64,000 nt of DNA from Niabella sp. (GTDB taxonomy: Bacteria; Bacteroidota; Bacteroidia; Chitinophagales; Chitinophagaceae). The notes beneath the pieces are model-generated. The model had not been told where the DNA came from. It worked only from the letters and a program-made list of their open reading frames with translations, and searched no databases. How positions within the stretch are numbered: the first letter of the stretch is position 1; each line of letters begins with the position of its first letter. Location: contig NZ_JASLGT010000018.1 of NCBI RefSeq assembly GCF_030150205.1, positions 1 to 64,000 on the forward strand. Direction: 5' to 3'. The position numbers and the translations under genes are program-made. Below are positions 51,629 through 61,215 of the stretch, piece by piece.

Positions 51629-53908
51629 ATGGAAAAGGAATCGAACGACATCAGTAAATGCCCGTTTCATAACGGTACCCTAAAACAAAATGTAGGCGGC
51701 GGGGGAACAAAAAACCGCGATTGGTGGCCGAATCAGCTAAGACTGAATATCCTGCGTCAGCATGCTGACCGGTCGAACCCCATGGATAAAGATTTCAATT
51801 ATGCGGAAGCATTTAAAAGCCTCGACCTGGAGGCGGTTAAAAAAGACCTGCATGCACTGATGACGGATTCGCAGGACTGGTGGCCGGCCGATTTCGGGCA
51901 CTACGGAGGATTGTTTATCCGTATGGCCTGGCATAGCGCGGGCACCTATCGCGTAGGCGATGGGCGCGGCGGAGCGGGAACGGGGCAGCAGCGTTTTGCG
52001 CCGCTGAACAGCTGGCCCGATAATGTAAGCCTGGACAAAGCCCGCAGGCTGCTCTGGCCCATCAAACAAAAATATGGTAACAAAATTTCATGGGCCGATT
52101 TGCTGGTGCTTACCGGTAATGTGGCGCTGGAATCGATGGGCTTTAAAACATTTGGTTTTGCCGGCGGACGTGAAGATGTTTGGGAGCCGGATGAAGATGT
52201 GTATTGGGGCTCAGAAACCACCTGGCTGGGTGGCGATATCCGCTATGCACACGATGGATCAGAAGGGGTTGAAAAAAGCGGCGGCGTGGTGGTAACGGAT
52301 AATGATGCCGACGGGCAGATCCACTCCCGCAACCTGGAAAATCCGCTGGCAGCCGTACAGATGGGATTGATTTATGTAAACCCGGAAGGACCTGATGGGA
52401 ATCCGGATCCGATTGCTGCAGCAAAAGATATTCGTGATACCTTCGGACGTATGGCCATGGATGACGAAGAAACCGTGGCCCTGATTGCCGGCGGACATAC
52501 GTTTGGTAAAACCCATGGTGCGGCTCCGGCCACCCATGTAGGAAAAGAACCGGAAGGTGCCGGTATCGAAGCACAGGGACTGGGTTGGAACAATAGCTTT
52601 GGAAAAGGAGTGGGGGCTGATGCCATCACCAGCGGACTGGAAGTAACCTGGTCGCAAACGCCCACACAGTGGAGCAATAACTTTTTTGAAAACCTCTTTG
52701 GCCATGAGTGGGAGTTGACAAAAAGCCCGGCGGGTGCACATCAATGGGTAGCAAAGGATGGGGAAGCGGTGATCCCGGATGCATTTGATGCCGCTAAAAA
52801 GCATAAGCCCACCATGCTGACGACAGATCTCTCGCTGCGTTTTGATCCCATCTACGGAAAAATATCAAGAAAATTTCTTGAAAATCCGGATGCTTTTGCA
52901 GACGCCTTTGCCCGTGCCTGGTTTAAGCTTACGCATCGCGATATGGGCCCGCGCTCCCGATACCTTGGACCTGATGTTCCCGAAGAGGTACTGCTTTGGC
53001 AGGATCCGATCCCGGAAGTAGATCATGAACTGATCAATGACAGTGATATAGAAGCGTTGAAATCAACAGTACTGGCCTCCGGGTTAAGCATTGCGGAACT
53101 GGTATCTACCGCCTGGGCTTCGGCGGCCACATTCCGCGGTGGCGATAAACGCGGCGGGGCCAATGGTGCCCGCATCCGCCTGGCTCCTCAGCGGTACTGG
53201 CAGGTAAACAACCCGGTACAACTTCAAAAAGTGCTGGGCGTACTGGAAGGTATTCAGAACGATTTTAACGCCGCACAAACAGGAGGTAAAAAAGTATCCC
53301 TGGCGGATCTGATCGTGCTGGCGGGAGCTGCAGCCATTGAGAAGGCAGCAAAAGATGCCGGGCACACAATTAATGTGCCGGTAGCACCGGGCCGTATGGA
53401 TGCTTCACAGGAACAAACAGATGTAGACTCGGTAGCCTTTTTAGAACCCGCAGCAGATGGTTTCCGTAATTACCGGAAAACGAAAACCGGAGTATCTACA
53501 GAAGCCTTGTTGGTAGACCGCGCACAACTGTTAACGCTTACCGCACCGGAGCTTACGGTACTAGTTGGTGGTATGCGGGTATTGGGTGCCAATTTCGATG
53601 GATCAGCCCATGGTGTTTTTACACAGCGCCCCGGACAGTTGACCAATGATTTTTTTGTAAACCTGCTGGATATGCGCACTGCCTGGAAGGCTATCGGAGC
53701 AGACCAGGAATTGTACGAAGGAAGTGACCGTACTACAGGTGCTGTGAAGTGGACCGGAACCCGCGCCGATCTTGTATTTGGCTCCAATGCAGAATTGCGA
53801 GCGCTTGCGGAAGTTTATGCAAGCGCCGGTGGCGAGGGAAAATTTGTTAAGGATTTTGTGGCAGCCTGGAATAAGGTGATGAACCTGGACCGGTTCGACC
53901 TGGTTTAG
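51629..53908 (+). CDS. katG: Catalase-peroxidase
   Basis: A 759-residue haem enzyme that destroys hydrogen peroxide and acts as a peroxidase. The distal triad Arg98-Trp101-His102 is in FIRMAWHSAGTYR. Trp101, Tyr249 (MGLIYVNPEG) and Met275 (GRMAMDDEET) can form the covalent Met-Tyr-Trp adduct needed for catalase activity. The proximal haem ligand is His290 (AGGHTFGKTHGA). The C-terminal half is the second, haem-free peroxidase-like domain. Length is normal. The gene is monocistronic with a strong terminator. Confidence 0.97.
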   Translation: MEKESNDISKCPFHNGTLKQNVGGGGTKNRDWWPNQLRLNILRQHADRSNPMDKDFNYAEAFKSLDLEAVKKDLHALMTDSQDWWPADFGHYGGLFIRMAWHSAGTYRVGDGRGGAGTGQQRFAPLNSWPDNVSLDKARRLLWPIKQKYGNKISWADLLVLTGNVALESMGFKTFGFAGGREDVWEPDEDVYWGSETTWLGGDIRYAHDGSEGVEKSGGVVVTDNDADGQIHSRNLENPLAAVQMGLIYVNPEGPDGNPDPIAAAKDIRDTFGRMAMDDEETVALIAGGHTFGKTHGAAPATHVGKEPEGAGIEAQGLGWNNSFGKGVGADAITSGLEVTWSQTPTQWSNNFFENLFGHEWELTKSPAGAHQWVAKDGEAVIPDAFDAAKKHKPTMLTTDLSLRFDPIYGKISRKFLENPDAFADAFARAWFKLTHRDMGPRSRYLGPDVPEEVLLWQDPIPEVDHELINDSDIEALKSTVLASGLSIAELVSTAWASAATFRGGDKRGGANGARIRLAPQRYWQVNNPVQLQKVLGVLEGIQNDFNAAQTGGKKVSLADLIVLAGAAAIEKAAKDAGHTINVPVAPGRMDASQEQTDVDSVAFLEPAADGFRNYRKTKTGVSTEALLVDRAQLLTLTAPELTVLVGGMRVLGANFDGSAHGVFTQRPGQLTNDFFVNLLDMRTAWKAIGADQELYEGSDRTTGAVKWTGTRADLVFGSNAELRALAEVYASAGGEGKFVKDFVAAWNKVMNLDRFDLV

Positions 53909-53937
53909 GGCATGCCCGCATTAATAATGGCATTTAG

Positions 53938-53970
53938 AAAAAGCAGTCTGGAAACAGGCTGCTTTTTCTT
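53938..53970 (+). terminator. Rho-independent terminator after katG
   Basis: A 13-bp stem AAAAAGCAGTCTG (53938-53950) / CAGGCTGCTTTTT (53955-53967), with one G-U pair and a GAAA loop, 29 bases after the stop. Confidence 0.85.
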
Positions 53971-54099
53971 TTGACCCGGTATCTGAAGCCGGCTTCGCTG
54001 ATATGGACCCTATTGCCAGGGGGCAATTACTGCAGGAGTTACGCTATTTGTTGGATTGTATTAGCGAATCTTTAATTATTTTTATTAAATGAATGTTCA

Positions 54100-54114
54100 A
54101 TCAATTTAATTGAT
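54100..54114. promoter_or_regulatory. Palindrome upstream of the LamG/EEP gene
   Basis: ATCAATT-t-AATTGAT is a 15-bp perfect palindrome about 75 bases before the GTG at 54188. It is an operator candidate. The rest of the 279-base gap after katG is AT-rich and holds no gene. Confidence 0.3.
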
Positions 54115-54187
54115 ACCTTACCGCATCAATAATAATTGCTTTGTATGTATTGAATTTTTAAGATCTGGTTAAATAAAAAAATGTGAA

Positions 54188-56209
54188 GTGAGATATCTGT
54201 TAATTGTAGGACTGCATTTCCTGTTTATAGCGGCAACATTTGCCCAATCTGCAGATAACAGGGCGCTGCATCTCGATGGCAAGGATAACAATGTGCGAAC
54301 GGGAATGCCCATTATCAAATGTCCCTGGACCCTTGAGGCCTGGATTAAGGGCAATGATACATCCTGGAAGGAAACGGAGGTTGTTTTTGGAGGGGGAGAA
54401 TACAGCAAACTGAGTACCACGGACGAATTGCCGCTGGTGATAAAAAACGGCCGGCTGCATAATGCCCGGGCCTGGCTCTGGTCACCCCGGGTGCTGGATG
54501 ACCGGTGGCATCACGTGGCGCTGAGTTGTGACGGAGCCGTTACCCGCCTGTATCTTGACGGGATGCTGGCGGATAGTAAGCCGGTTGCCTTTGCCATACT
54601 GCCGGGTGCATTGGGCGTGCAGGAATCGGCTGAAACGGTATTTGGCGGATTGATGGATGAAGTGCGCATCTGGCGTATGGCGCTGTCTGCACCCACTTTA
54701 CGTGCCTGGATGAACCGTCCGCTGGCACCGGCGCATCCAGGCTTTAAAACACTCACGGGGTATTATACATTTGATGACGCGATGGACGAGATGGTGGTGA
54801 ACTGGGTGGGGAAGGGTGACCAGGCTTATCACCTGCGCAATGGCCGTATCCGTTATAAAAGCAATGCGCCGTTGGCATACACCGTGGCAACGGACATTCC
54901 AGGATTTATCAGACCGCAGCGGCAACAACTTTTTAATGCCGTGGTGGTGGGGAGCGAATGGGATGCAGATGCCGGAACAAAAGGGGATCCGGTCCTCAAG
55001 TTACGCATTGCAGTAACCGGTACTACATCCCCGCTGGTGCTGAATGAGCTAACACTTGATCTTTCAAAGGTAACGGCACTTTCAGATATTGAACGTGTGC
55101 ATGTATATTATGCCGGTAAAACTCCTTCCTCCGGGATCCGGGAAGAATTATTCGGAAACGGAAGGTATCCCCAGCGGAAAATGCGGTTTGCCGGCCAGTC
55201 ATTCAAACTGACACCGGGCATCAATTATTTTTTAATTACAGCTGATATTGCGGAAAAGGCAGGGATCGGGAATCTTTTGGAAATGGGTATCCCTGCTTTC
55301 CGGTTAAATCAGCAGCTGCATATACCCGAAATGGCTTTGCAGCCGGTGGTAAAAAGGATCACAGCCAGCAGCAACACCGATCCGGGTATTGTAAAAGTAC
55401 TGCAATGGAATATCTGGCATGGTGGTGTGCATCTAGGCAACAATGGCGTAAACAAAGTAACCGGTCTGATCAGGGCAACGCATGCGGATGTCATTACCAT
55501 GCAGGAAGCTTACGGATCGCAGCAGCGGATTGCAGATTCCCTGGGTTACCATCTGAACACGCCATCTCCAAGGGATAACCTGGCCTTGTTCAGCCGTTAT
55601 CCTTTAACGGGGATTGCTACAAATTACAAAGCCTTTAACTCAAACCCGGTGATCATCAACTTGCCGGGGGACCGGCGGTTACTGGTAAATGCGTGCTGGC
55701 TCCGGTATGCATACCGTCCTGAGTATACTTCTGTTTACCAGGAACCGGGTCAGGATACGGAGGCATGGATCAGGGAGGATTCGCTGCTGGGACTTGCAGA
55801 CGCCCGCGCTGTTATAGAAAAAGATACAAGACCTTATCTGGATGATACGCTGCCCGCAATTATTGGCGGCGATTTCAATTCCTGCAGTCATCTTGACTGG
55901 ACGAAAGCCGCAGCACCGCTGCATTTTGGTTATGGACCGGTTGCTTTTCCCATTTCCCGATACATGCTTGCACAGGGATATAAAGATAGTTTCCGCGAAA
56001 TGAACCCTGATGAAGTGGCCAGACCGGAAGGTACCTGGGCCGTAATTTACGGACATCTGCAACATTGCCGGATCGACTTTTTGTATTATAAAGGGCGGAA
56101 TATAAAAGCGGTTGCCTCAAAGATTATTAAAACAGCGCCGGAGATTGATGATGTATGGCCCTCGGATCATGCAGCGGTACTGACCACTTTCAGACTGGCT
56201 GCCTTTTGA
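54188..56209 (+). CDS. Secreted LamG + endonuclease/exonuclease/phosphatase-domain protein
   Basis: A 673-residue exported protein (signal peptide ending ATFAQS; GTG start). A LamG/concanavalin-like lectin domain at about 22-190 (LHLDGKDNNVRTGMPI, ETVFGGLMDEVRIWRMAL) is followed by a beta-sandwich of the neuraminidase N-terminal type (about 238-370, VTALSDIERVHVYYAGKTPS). A C-terminal EEP domain carries the active-site set Asn408 (QWNIWHGG), Glu440 (MQEAYG), Asp562/Asn564 (GGDFNSC) and His661 (SDHAAV). EEP enzymes cleave phosphodiesters or phosphate esters. The natural substrate is unknown. Confidence 0.85.
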   Translation: MRYLLIVGLHFLFIAATFAQSADNRALHLDGKDNNVRTGMPIIKCPWTLEAWIKGNDTSWKETEVVFGGGEYSKLSTTDELPLVIKNGRLHNARAWLWSPRVLDDRWHHVALSCDGAVTRLYLDGMLADSKPVAFAILPGALGVQESAETVFGGLMDEVRIWRMALSAPTLRAWMNRPLAPAHPGFKTLTGYYTFDDAMDEMVVNWVGKGDQAYHLRNGRIRYKSNAPLAYTVATDIPGFIRPQRQQLFNAVVVGSEWDADAGTKGDPVLKLRIAVTGTTSPLVLNELTLDLSKVTALSDIERVHVYYAGKTPSSGIREELFGNGRYPQRKMRFAGQSFKLTPGINYFLITADIAEKAGIGNLLEMGIPAFRLNQQLHIPEMALQPVVKRITASSNTDPGIVKVLQWNIWHGGVHLGNNGVNKVTGLIRATHADVITMQEAYGSQQRIADSLGYHLNTPSPRDNLALFSRYPLTGIATNYKAFNSNPVIINLPGDRRLLVNACWLRYAYRPEYTSVYQEPGQDTEAWIREDSLLGLADARAVIEKDTRPYLDDTLPAIIGGDFNSCSHLDWTKAAAPLHFGYGPVAFPISRYMLAQGYKDSFREMNPDEVARPEGTWAVIYGHLQHCRIDFLYYKGRNIKAVASKIIKTAPEIDDVWPSDHAAVLTTFRLAAF

Positions 56210-56350
56210 TGCATCATGTAAACGATAAAAAGAATTCCCCCTTTTCAGGAAAATCATCGGCTTTAAACGATGTGGTTGCTTCAGGTACTTGGAAGTATTT
56301 AGTATTGAATTTCATGTGGTTATGTAGCGGGCATAAGAGGATTTTCGCGA

Positions 56351-56370
56351 AATCGTTTTCGGCAACGATT
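56351..56370. promoter_or_regulatory. Inverted repeat AATCGTT-N6-AACGATT before the sulfatase operon
   Basis: A perfect 7-6-7 inverted repeat about 80 bases upstream of the first sulfatase start. The pattern fits a dimeric regulator such as a LacI-type repressor, but no such gene is in the window. Confidence 0.35.
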
Positions 56371-56448
56371 GCGTAGATATTGTAGGCTGAATAAGGATTT
56401 CAATTGGCGAAAAGCGCTACATTAGCGACAATCAGTAATTGAAGTTGC

Positions 56449-57957
56449 TTGTTTTTAAGGTTAACATATTTGCTTATTCTGTTCGCTGCTTTGCATGTTG
56501 GGCCATGTTACGCTCAAAAGGCAATGAAGCAGCCGAATATCCTGTTTGTAATCGCTGATGACCAGTCTTACCCGCATGCATCTGCTTATGGCAGTAACAT
56601 GGTTCGTACGCCTGCGTTTGACCGTGTGGCACGGAAAGGAGCATTGTTTACAAACGCATATGTAACCTCGCCGGGCTGTAGTCCCTCAAGGGCCAGTATT
56701 CTTACCGGGTTATATCCCTGGCAGCTTGAAGAAGCCGGTTCACATGCCAGCTCTTTTTCATCCAAATACCAGTGTTTCCCGGATATACTAAAAAACGCGG
56801 GCTATCATATCGGTTATACAGGTAAGGGATGGGGACCGGGCAACTGGGAGGTTTCGGGTCGTAAACACAATCCGGCAGGTCCGGAATATAATACCCAGGT
56901 ATTAGAACCTCCATATAGCGGGCTGTCAAGGATCGATTATACAGCAAATTTTAAACAGTTTCTGAAAGAGCGGAAACCGGGACAGCCCTTTTATTTCTGG
57001 ATGGGCACCCATGAGCCACACCGCCCCTTTGAGAATGCTGCCTGGGTAAAACAGGGCTATACAATGGACCAGGCGCAGGTTCCGGGTTTTCTTCCCAACA
57101 GGGATAGCATTAAAAGTGACCTGCTGGATTATGCTACAGAAATTTCCTGGTTTGATGCACATCTGGCAAAATGCATCAATGAACTGGAACGGATCGGTGA
57201 ACTGGAAAATACCATCATCATCGTTACGGCAGATAACGGAATGTCTTTTCCATATGCTAAAGCCAATTGTACAGATGCAGGTATTCATGTACCCCTTGCT
57301 ATTTGCTGGGGTAACAAAGTAAGATCCAACCAGGTGATTAAAACACTGGTGAGCTCGATCGATTTTGCGCCTACAATCCTTGCCGCCACCGGATTAAAGG
57401 CGCAGGCATCATTGAGCGGACAAAGCCTGTTACCCCTTATAACCGGCAAACCCGGAGCATATACTGCAGCGGCAACATATGCGGGGCGCGAACGGCATTC
57501 CTTTTCCCGGTATGATAATATGGGGTATCCTATGCGCAGTGTTCGATGGAAAGACCTGCTGCTGATCCATAATTTTCATCCGGAACGATGGCCTGCAGGA
57601 GATCCGGAAGAGCTTGTCAAAGGCGGTGGTTTAAAGACGGCTTATTACGACATCGATGATGCGCCGTCGAAGCAGTACCTGGTCGATCATAAGGACGACC
57701 CGGAAATCGCCGCATATCTGAAATGGTCCGTTGGTAAGCGGCCGGAATACGAATTATATGATCTGAGTAAAGACGTAAGTTGTTTACACAATGTGGCCGA
57801 AAATAAAACGTACGCGAATGTGCTGGCAACCATGAAACAATTGCTGAAGAATAAGCTGGTGGCCACAAAGGATACAAGGATCGGCAATGACCCGGAAATA
57901 TGGGAAACCTATCCCCGGCTTGAGGGGAAGATGCGCAATTTTCCCCGGGAAAAATAG
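56449..57957 (+). CDS. Sulfatase (first of three)
   Basis: A 502-residue exported formylglycine-dependent sulfatase (signal peptide ending CYAQK). The metal-site start NILFVIADDQS (residues 30-40) and the modification motif C77-S-P-S-R81, followed by ASILTGLYP, are present, so Cys77 is expected to become formylglycine. VTADNGMSFPY supplies the later metal ligands. The protein would remove sulfate from a glycan outside the cytoplasm. The start is a TTG. A gap of 60 bases separates it from the next sulfatase; all belong to one operon. Confidence 0.9.
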   Translation: MFLRLTYLLILFAALHVGPCYAQKAMKQPNILFVIADDQSYPHASAYGSNMVRTPAFDRVARKGALFTNAYVTSPGCSPSRASILTGLYPWQLEEAGSHASSFSSKYQCFPDILKNAGYHIGYTGKGWGPGNWEVSGRKHNPAGPEYNTQVLEPPYSGLSRIDYTANFKQFLKERKPGQPFYFWMGTHEPHRPFENAAWVKQGYTMDQAQVPGFLPNRDSIKSDLLDYATEISWFDAHLAKCINELERIGELENTIIIVTADNGMSFPYAKANCTDAGIHVPLAICWGNKVRSNQVIKTLVSSIDFAPTILAATGLKAQASLSGQSLLPLITGKPGAYTAAATYAGRERHSFSRYDNMGYPMRSVRWKDLLLIHNFHPERWPAGDPEELVKGGGLKTAYYDIDDAPSKQYLVDHKDDPEIAAYLKWSVGKRPEYELYDLSKDVSCLHNVAENKTYANVLATMKQLLKNKLVATKDTRIGNDPEIWETYPRLEGKMRNFPREK

Positions 57958-58017
57958 CAATTGCGGATACGGCACTTTCCAGCCGGCTGAATTTCTAAAC
58001 AGTTAAAAAGCGAATAG

Positions 58018-59586
58018 ATGAAAAGACGAATCCTGTTGATCCTTTCGGGGTGCTTTATGTCATTACTTTGCCCGGCAATGCTCCCGGGGCAGCAAGATGC
58101 CGGTAAAGGAAAGGGCAAACCCAATATCCTGCTGATATGTGCCGATGACCTGGGATGGTCGGATATTGGCTGCTATGGCAGCGAAGTAAAAACGCCCAAC
58201 CTGGATCTGCTGGCAGCCCAGGGGGTACGGTTCCGCCAGTTTCACAATACGTCCAAATGCCATCCATCGCGGGCTACTTTATTAACGGGATTGTATGCCC
58301 AGCAGAATGGTTATGCAAAGAAGTTTGATGGTCCCATTGTAAACGGTATCACCCTGGGCGAGTATTTAAAATCTGCCGGATACATAACCCTTTGGTCCGG
58401 CAAGCATCATGGAGCCGAAAATCCTAAAACGCGTGGATTTGATCATTACTACGGGCTTAGGGACGGGGCCTCCAATTATTTTAATCCCGGCCTGCAACGC
58501 CCCGGAGAGGGAAAGCCCGCACATAAAAAAGTACGTTACTGGTGTATTGAAGATAAGGAGTATCATCCCTACACCCCTGAAGAAAAAGATTTTTACACAA
58601 CCGATTATTTTACCAACTACGCCCTGAAATGGCTGGACGATTATAAAAATGACGAGGCACCTTTTTTTCTTTACCTGGCCTATAATGCGCCGCATGATCC
58701 GTTGATGGCCTGGCCGGAGGATATTGCAAAGTATAAGGGAAAATATGATAAAGGCTATGAGGCCATCCGCAACGCCCGGTTTAAAAAACAACAACAAACG
58801 GGGTTGATCGATAGTCGGTATCGCTTATCCGATGCTACTTACAGGCCCTGGAAATCGTTGAGTGCTGCGGAGCGGGAAACGGAAGCCCGCAAGATGGAGG
58901 TCTATGCGGCAATGATCGATCGCATGGATCAGAACATTGGCAGGGTATTGCGCAAGCTGAAGGAACAGGGGAAATATGAGAATACCCTGATCATTTTTCT
59001 TTCGGACAATGGCGCTTCTGCAGAAGTGGTAACCCTGGACGACAGCTATGGCCCCATTGGAACCGTTACTAACTGGACCTCGCTGGGAGCAGACTGGGCT
59101 AATATAGGAAATACACCCTTCCGTTATTTTAAAAACTACAGCTATGAAGGCGGAACGGCCGCGCCCATGATCGTATCCTGGAAAAACGGATTGAAGACTC
59201 CTGCTCGCATCAGTGATTTTACCGGCCACCTCATCGATGTAATGGCCACATTTGTAGACCTGGCCGCAGTACCTTATCCTAAATCGTATAATGGTAAGCC
59301 CGTTCTTCCTTATGAAGGCACGTCTTTTTTACCGGTGATCCAGGGTAAAACAATGGAGCGAAAGCAGCCCTTGTTTTGGGAGTGGCAAACCGGGCAGGCG
59401 GCAAGGGATGGAAAATGGAAACTGGTAAAAGAGGGATTGGATCAGCCCTGGTCCTTATTCGATATGCAGGCCGATCCATCAGAAACAAAAGACCTGGCGG
59501 CTGCACAACCCGAAGTGGTTAGCCGGATGGACCAGTTGTTTAAAGCCTGGAAAGCCCGCATTTCCATAGTAAAAGCAAAAAAATGA
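58018..59586 (+). CDS. Sulfatase (second of three)
   Basis: A 522-residue exported sulfatase (signal peptide ending MLPGQQ). The first metal-binding motif is NILLICADDLGWSDIGCYGS, the modification motif is C81-H-P-S-R85, followed by ATLLTGLYA, and FLSDNGASAEVV closes the metal site. This arylsulfatase-type sequence is clearly different from the first sulfatase, so a different sulfate position is likely. The gene overlaps the third sulfatase gene by 4 bases (ATGA). Confidence 0.92.
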   Translation: MKRRILLILSGCFMSLLCPAMLPGQQDAGKGKGKPNILLICADDLGWSDIGCYGSEVKTPNLDLLAAQGVRFRQFHNTSKCHPSRATLLTGLYAQQNGYAKKFDGPIVNGITLGEYLKSAGYITLWSGKHHGAENPKTRGFDHYYGLRDGASNYFNPGLQRPGEGKPAHKKVRYWCIEDKEYHPYTPEEKDFYTTDYFTNYALKWLDDYKNDEAPFFLYLAYNAPHDPLMAWPEDIAKYKGKYDKGYEAIRNARFKKQQQTGLIDSRYRLSDATYRPWKSLSAAERETEARKMEVYAAMIDRMDQNIGRVLRKLKEQGKYENTLIIFLSDNGASAEVVTLDDSYGPIGTVTNWTSLGADWANIGNTPFRYFKNYSYEGGTAAPMIVSWKNGLKTPARISDFTGHLIDVMATFVDLAAVPYPKSYNGKPVLPYEGTSFLPVIQGKTMERKQPLFWEWQTGQAARDGKWKLVKEGLDQPWSLFDMQADPSETKDLAAAQPEVVSRMDQLFKAWKARISIVKAKK

Positions 59587-61214
59587 CCGGCTACAAAAAC
59601 AGGATAGGATACTTGCTGGCCGGAGTGATATGGATCTTCTGGACGGGAACGGCGTTTGCTCAAAAGCAGAACAAACAGCCCAATATCCTCTGTTTGGTAA
59701 CGGAAGATATCGGACCCTATATCGGTTGTTATGGAGATCCCTATGCCAACACACCCAACCTGGACAGGCTGGCGAATGAAGGCATCCGTTATACCCGTAT
59801 GTATGCATCCATCGGGGTATGTGCTCCGGCCCGTGCATCACTCATCACGGGGCTTTTCCCAACATTCTTTGGTGCCAACTATATGCGTACCTCCAACACA
59901 AAGCCGTTAACGGAAGGCCTGGTGCCTCCTTATGAAGCGGTGCCGCAGGCGGGGGTTAAATGTTATACAGAATACCTGAGAGCAGCGGGGTACTATTGCA
60001 CCAATAATGCCAAGATGGATTACCAGTTTAAAGTGCCCATAACCGCCTGGGACGAAAACGGCAAGACGGCGCATTGGAAAAACCGGCCGGATGGAATGCC
60101 CTTCTTTGCCATCTTTAACATGGAAATTACGCACGAATCGCAGGTATGGAAAAGGGCGAATGAACCGCTGGTGATTGATCCATCGAAGATCGTACCTCCT
60201 CCGTATCATCCCAATGATTCGGTAACGCGCAGGGATTGGGCGGTAGTGTACAGCAATATCCATGCAATGGATCAGCTGGTAAAACAATACATTGATGAAG
60301 TAAAGGATGCCGGCCTTTTAGACAATACGATCATCATCTGGTACTCTGATAACGGGGGACCGCTTCCCCGGCAAAAAAGGGAACTGTATGAGAGCGGGGC
60401 TCTGGTGCCGTTTATGATCCGTTTCCCCGATGGCCGTTATGCCCGTACAGTGAATGACCGCATGGCCATGTTTGTAGATATACCGGCCACCATTCTTTCA
60501 CTTACCGGCATAAAGCCGCCTGCATATATGCAGGGGATTCCGTTTCTGGGAATGTACAACGGGCCTGAAAGGGACTGCGTATATGGTGCCCGCGACCGGC
60601 TGGATGAGATCGTGGAGCGGCAAACATGTGTGCGGGACAAACATTATCGTTTTGTGCACAACTATTTGCCGGAAAAGCCGGGATACATGGAGATCCTTTC
60701 ACGCCTGGAGATGCCGATGATGCAGCATATGAAAACGCTGTACCAGCAACATAAACTGGAGCCCGCCGTACGCCGGTGGTTCGACTACCCCCGTGCCGTT
60801 GAAGAGTTTTACGATGTGGACAAAGATCCGCATGAAATGCATAACCTGATCGCAGATCCCGGCAACCGGTCGCATATTGACCGGTTGCGGAAAAAACTCG
60901 GTCAGCTGGATAAAGAACTCAATCCCTACCTGGGGCTTAGTGAAGCTGAATTAAGGGATCGATTATGGCCGGGAGGAGAGCAGCCTATAACAAAACAGCC
61001 CGAATTTTCCGTACTTGCCGATGGCACCGTTAAAATAAACGGTGTTACTGCCGGCAGCTCCATTGCCTACCAGGTAAATGGCAGGGGCTTACATGAAAAC
61101 CATTGGCTGCTCTACTCTAAGCCGCTTTCTTTAAAGAAAGGTGATGTGCTTACGGCAATTGCCACGCGGATCGGTTACCGGCCAAGTACAACCATAAAAT
61201 TTGTAAAGAAGTAG
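59583..61214 (+). CDS. Sulfatase with C-terminal beta-sandwich domain (third of three)
   Basis: A 543-residue exported sulfatase (signal peptide ending GTAFAQ). Metal site NILCLVTEDIGPYIGCYGD; modification motif C80-A-P-A-R84, followed by ASLITG. The fourth residue is Ala, not Ser, which is known in some sulfatase subfamilies. ITHESQVW and WYSDNGGPLPRQ complete the active site. The last about 75 residues (VKINGVTAGSSIAYQVNG...) resemble the C-terminal domain of hexosaminidases (CHB_HEX_C). The next gene starts 2 bases after the stop. Confidence 0.9.
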   Translation: MTGYKNRIGYLLAGVIWIFWTGTAFAQKQNKQPNILCLVTEDIGPYIGCYGDPYANTPNLDRLANEGIRYTRMYASIGVCAPARASLITGLFPTFFGANYMRTSNTKPLTEGLVPPYEAVPQAGVKCYTEYLRAAGYYCTNNAKMDYQFKVPITAWDENGKTAHWKNRPDGMPFFAIFNMEITHESQVWKRANEPLVIDPSKIVPPPYHPNDSVTRRDWAVVYSNIHAMDQLVKQYIDEVKDAGLLDNTIIIWYSDNGGPLPRQKRELYESGALVPFMIRFPDGRYARTVNDRMAMFVDIPATILSLTGIKPPAYMQGIPFLGMYNGPERDCVYGARDRLDEIVERQTCVRDKHYRFVHNYLPEKPGYMEILSRLEMPMMQHMKTLYQQHKLEPAVRRWFDYPRAVEEFYDVDKDPHEMHNLIADPGNRSHIDRLRKKLGQLDKELNPYLGLSEAELRDRLWPGGEQPITKQPEFSVLADGTVKINGVTAGSSIAYQVNGRGLHENHWLLYSKPLSLKKGDVLTAIATRIGYRPSTTIKFVKK

Positions 61215-61215
61215 A

